Made by a program: the position numbers and the translations under genes
In this document: piece after piece, positions 14,872 through 15,244 of the stretch
Position numbering within the stretch: position 1 is the first letter of the stretch
Layout of the letters: each line of letters starts with the position of its first letter
Notes under the pieces: model-generated
Told to the model about the DNA's origin: nothing
The model's input: only the letters and a program-made list of their open reading frames with translations
Databases searched by the model: none
Source: Candidatus Heimdallarchaeota archaeon
Lineage (GTDB): Archaea > Asgardarchaeota > Heimdallarchaeia > Heimdallarchaeales > Kariarchaeaceae
Assembly: GCA_021399405.1 (NCBI GenBank)
Contig: JAAFKL010000341.1
Location: forward strand, 1-15,244
Direction: 5' to 3'
Length of the DNA stretch: 15,244 nt

Positions 14872-15244
14872 ATGGTAACTACAACAACCCTAAATTTAGC
14901 TTCAATACTAGATGGCAGTGCTCGAGAATATTCGGATAAAACTGCAGTTGTATTTAATGAAACACGCTTAACGTATGGACAACTTAATGCAATGGCTAAT
15001 CAGATTGCTAATGGATTATCAAAGAGAGGTTTAGGCAAAGGTGACAAAATAGCTCTTTCTTGTTTAAACTTGCCATATTTCCCAATGGTTTACTATGGAA
15101 TTTTAAAAACTGGAGCCACAGTCGTTCCACTGAATGTTTTACTCAAGAAACGAGAAATCATATATCATTTACGAGATTCCAATGCTAAAGCATATCTCTG
15201 TTTTATAGGAACTGAGCTCTTACCTATGGGTCAAGAAGGATGGG
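14872..15244 (+). CDS. AMP-forming acyl-CoA synthetase (fatty acid-CoA ligase), N-terminal part
   Basis: The frame opens at ATG 14872 and is still open at the end of the window (124 complete codons). The protein begins MVTTTTLNLASILDGSAREY and shows the N-terminal pattern of the ANL superfamily: DKTAVVFNETRLTYGQLNAMANQIANGL, then GLGKGDKIALSCLNLPYFPMVYYGILKTGATVVPLN and REIIYHLRDSNAKAYLC. These regions match long-chain fatty acid-CoA ligases. The enzymes activate carboxylic acids to acyl-AMP and then acyl-CoA; the P-loop-like motif and the substrate-binding residues lie beyond the window, so the exact substrate is unknown. Its position near the acyl-CoA dehydrogenase suggests fatty-acid activation for beta-oxidation. 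Confidence 0.92.
   Translation, partial: MVTTTTLNLASILDGSAREYSDKTAVVFNETRLTYGQLNAMANQIANGLSKRGLGKGDKIALSCLNLPYFPMVYYGILKTGATVVPLNVLLKKREIIYHLRDSNAKAYLCFIGTELLPMGQEGW

Noticed and set aside
1..15244. tRNA or rRNA genes
   Set aside because: I looked for T-loop-like GTTCGANNC with matching acceptor stems and conserved rRNA stretches and saw none.
1..15244. CRISPR array
   Set aside because: No regularly spaced identical repeats of 23-40 bases were seen.

Overview
The window is AT-rich (about one third G+C by eye). It looks archaeal: many genes have a TATA-like box 24-35 bases before the start codon, several transcripts appear leaderless, and there is a KEOPS Cgi121 subunit. A Roadblock/LC7 protein, long coiled-coil and zinc-ribbon membrane proteins, and fatty-acid activation and oxidation enzymes together suggest an Asgard archaeon of the Heimdallarchaeia type. 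That placement is inference; there is no rRNA or other phylogenetic marker here.

Layout. Bases 1-300 are the 3' end of an IS200/IS605-type element: the C-terminus of TnpB plus a terminal palindrome. A second, decayed copy of the same end, without its transposase, lies at about 2011-2160. Between and around them are two uncharacterised genes (653-1096 plus, 1107-1862 minus). Next is a divergent pair: a zinc-ribbon/acidic-repeat/4-TM protein (2253-3281 minus) and a Roadblock/LC7 protein (3469-3846 plus). A ten-TM membrane protein and a thioredoxin-fold-like protein follow on the plus strand (3980-6331).

The minus-strand block 6361-11064 holds a 59-residue four-cysteine protein, a long coiled-coil protein, KEOPS Cgi121 and an 811-residue M48 membrane metalloprotease with an unusual C-terminal extension. 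The plus strand then carries a GcvH-like protein without the lipoyl-lysine, a degenerate Mrr-like protein and an acyl-CoA dehydrogenase. A minus-strand protein with a C-terminal helix-hairpin-helix domain separates the dehydrogenase from the start of an acyl-CoA synthetase that runs off the window.

How it fits together. The acyl-CoA synthetase and the acyl-CoA dehydrogenase would perform fatty-acid activation and the first oxidation step. Cgi121 serves tRNA t6A modification. Most other genes look singly transcribed, each with its own TATA-like box, so neighbourhood gives limited functional evidence. I see no single obvious new system. The strongest oddities are the orphan TnpB/omega-RNA-like end, the lysine-less H-protein homologue, the PxIPxF-repeat zinc-ribbon membrane protein beside a Roadblock gene, the M48 protease with an Sm-like tail, and the hidden four-cysteine small protein.
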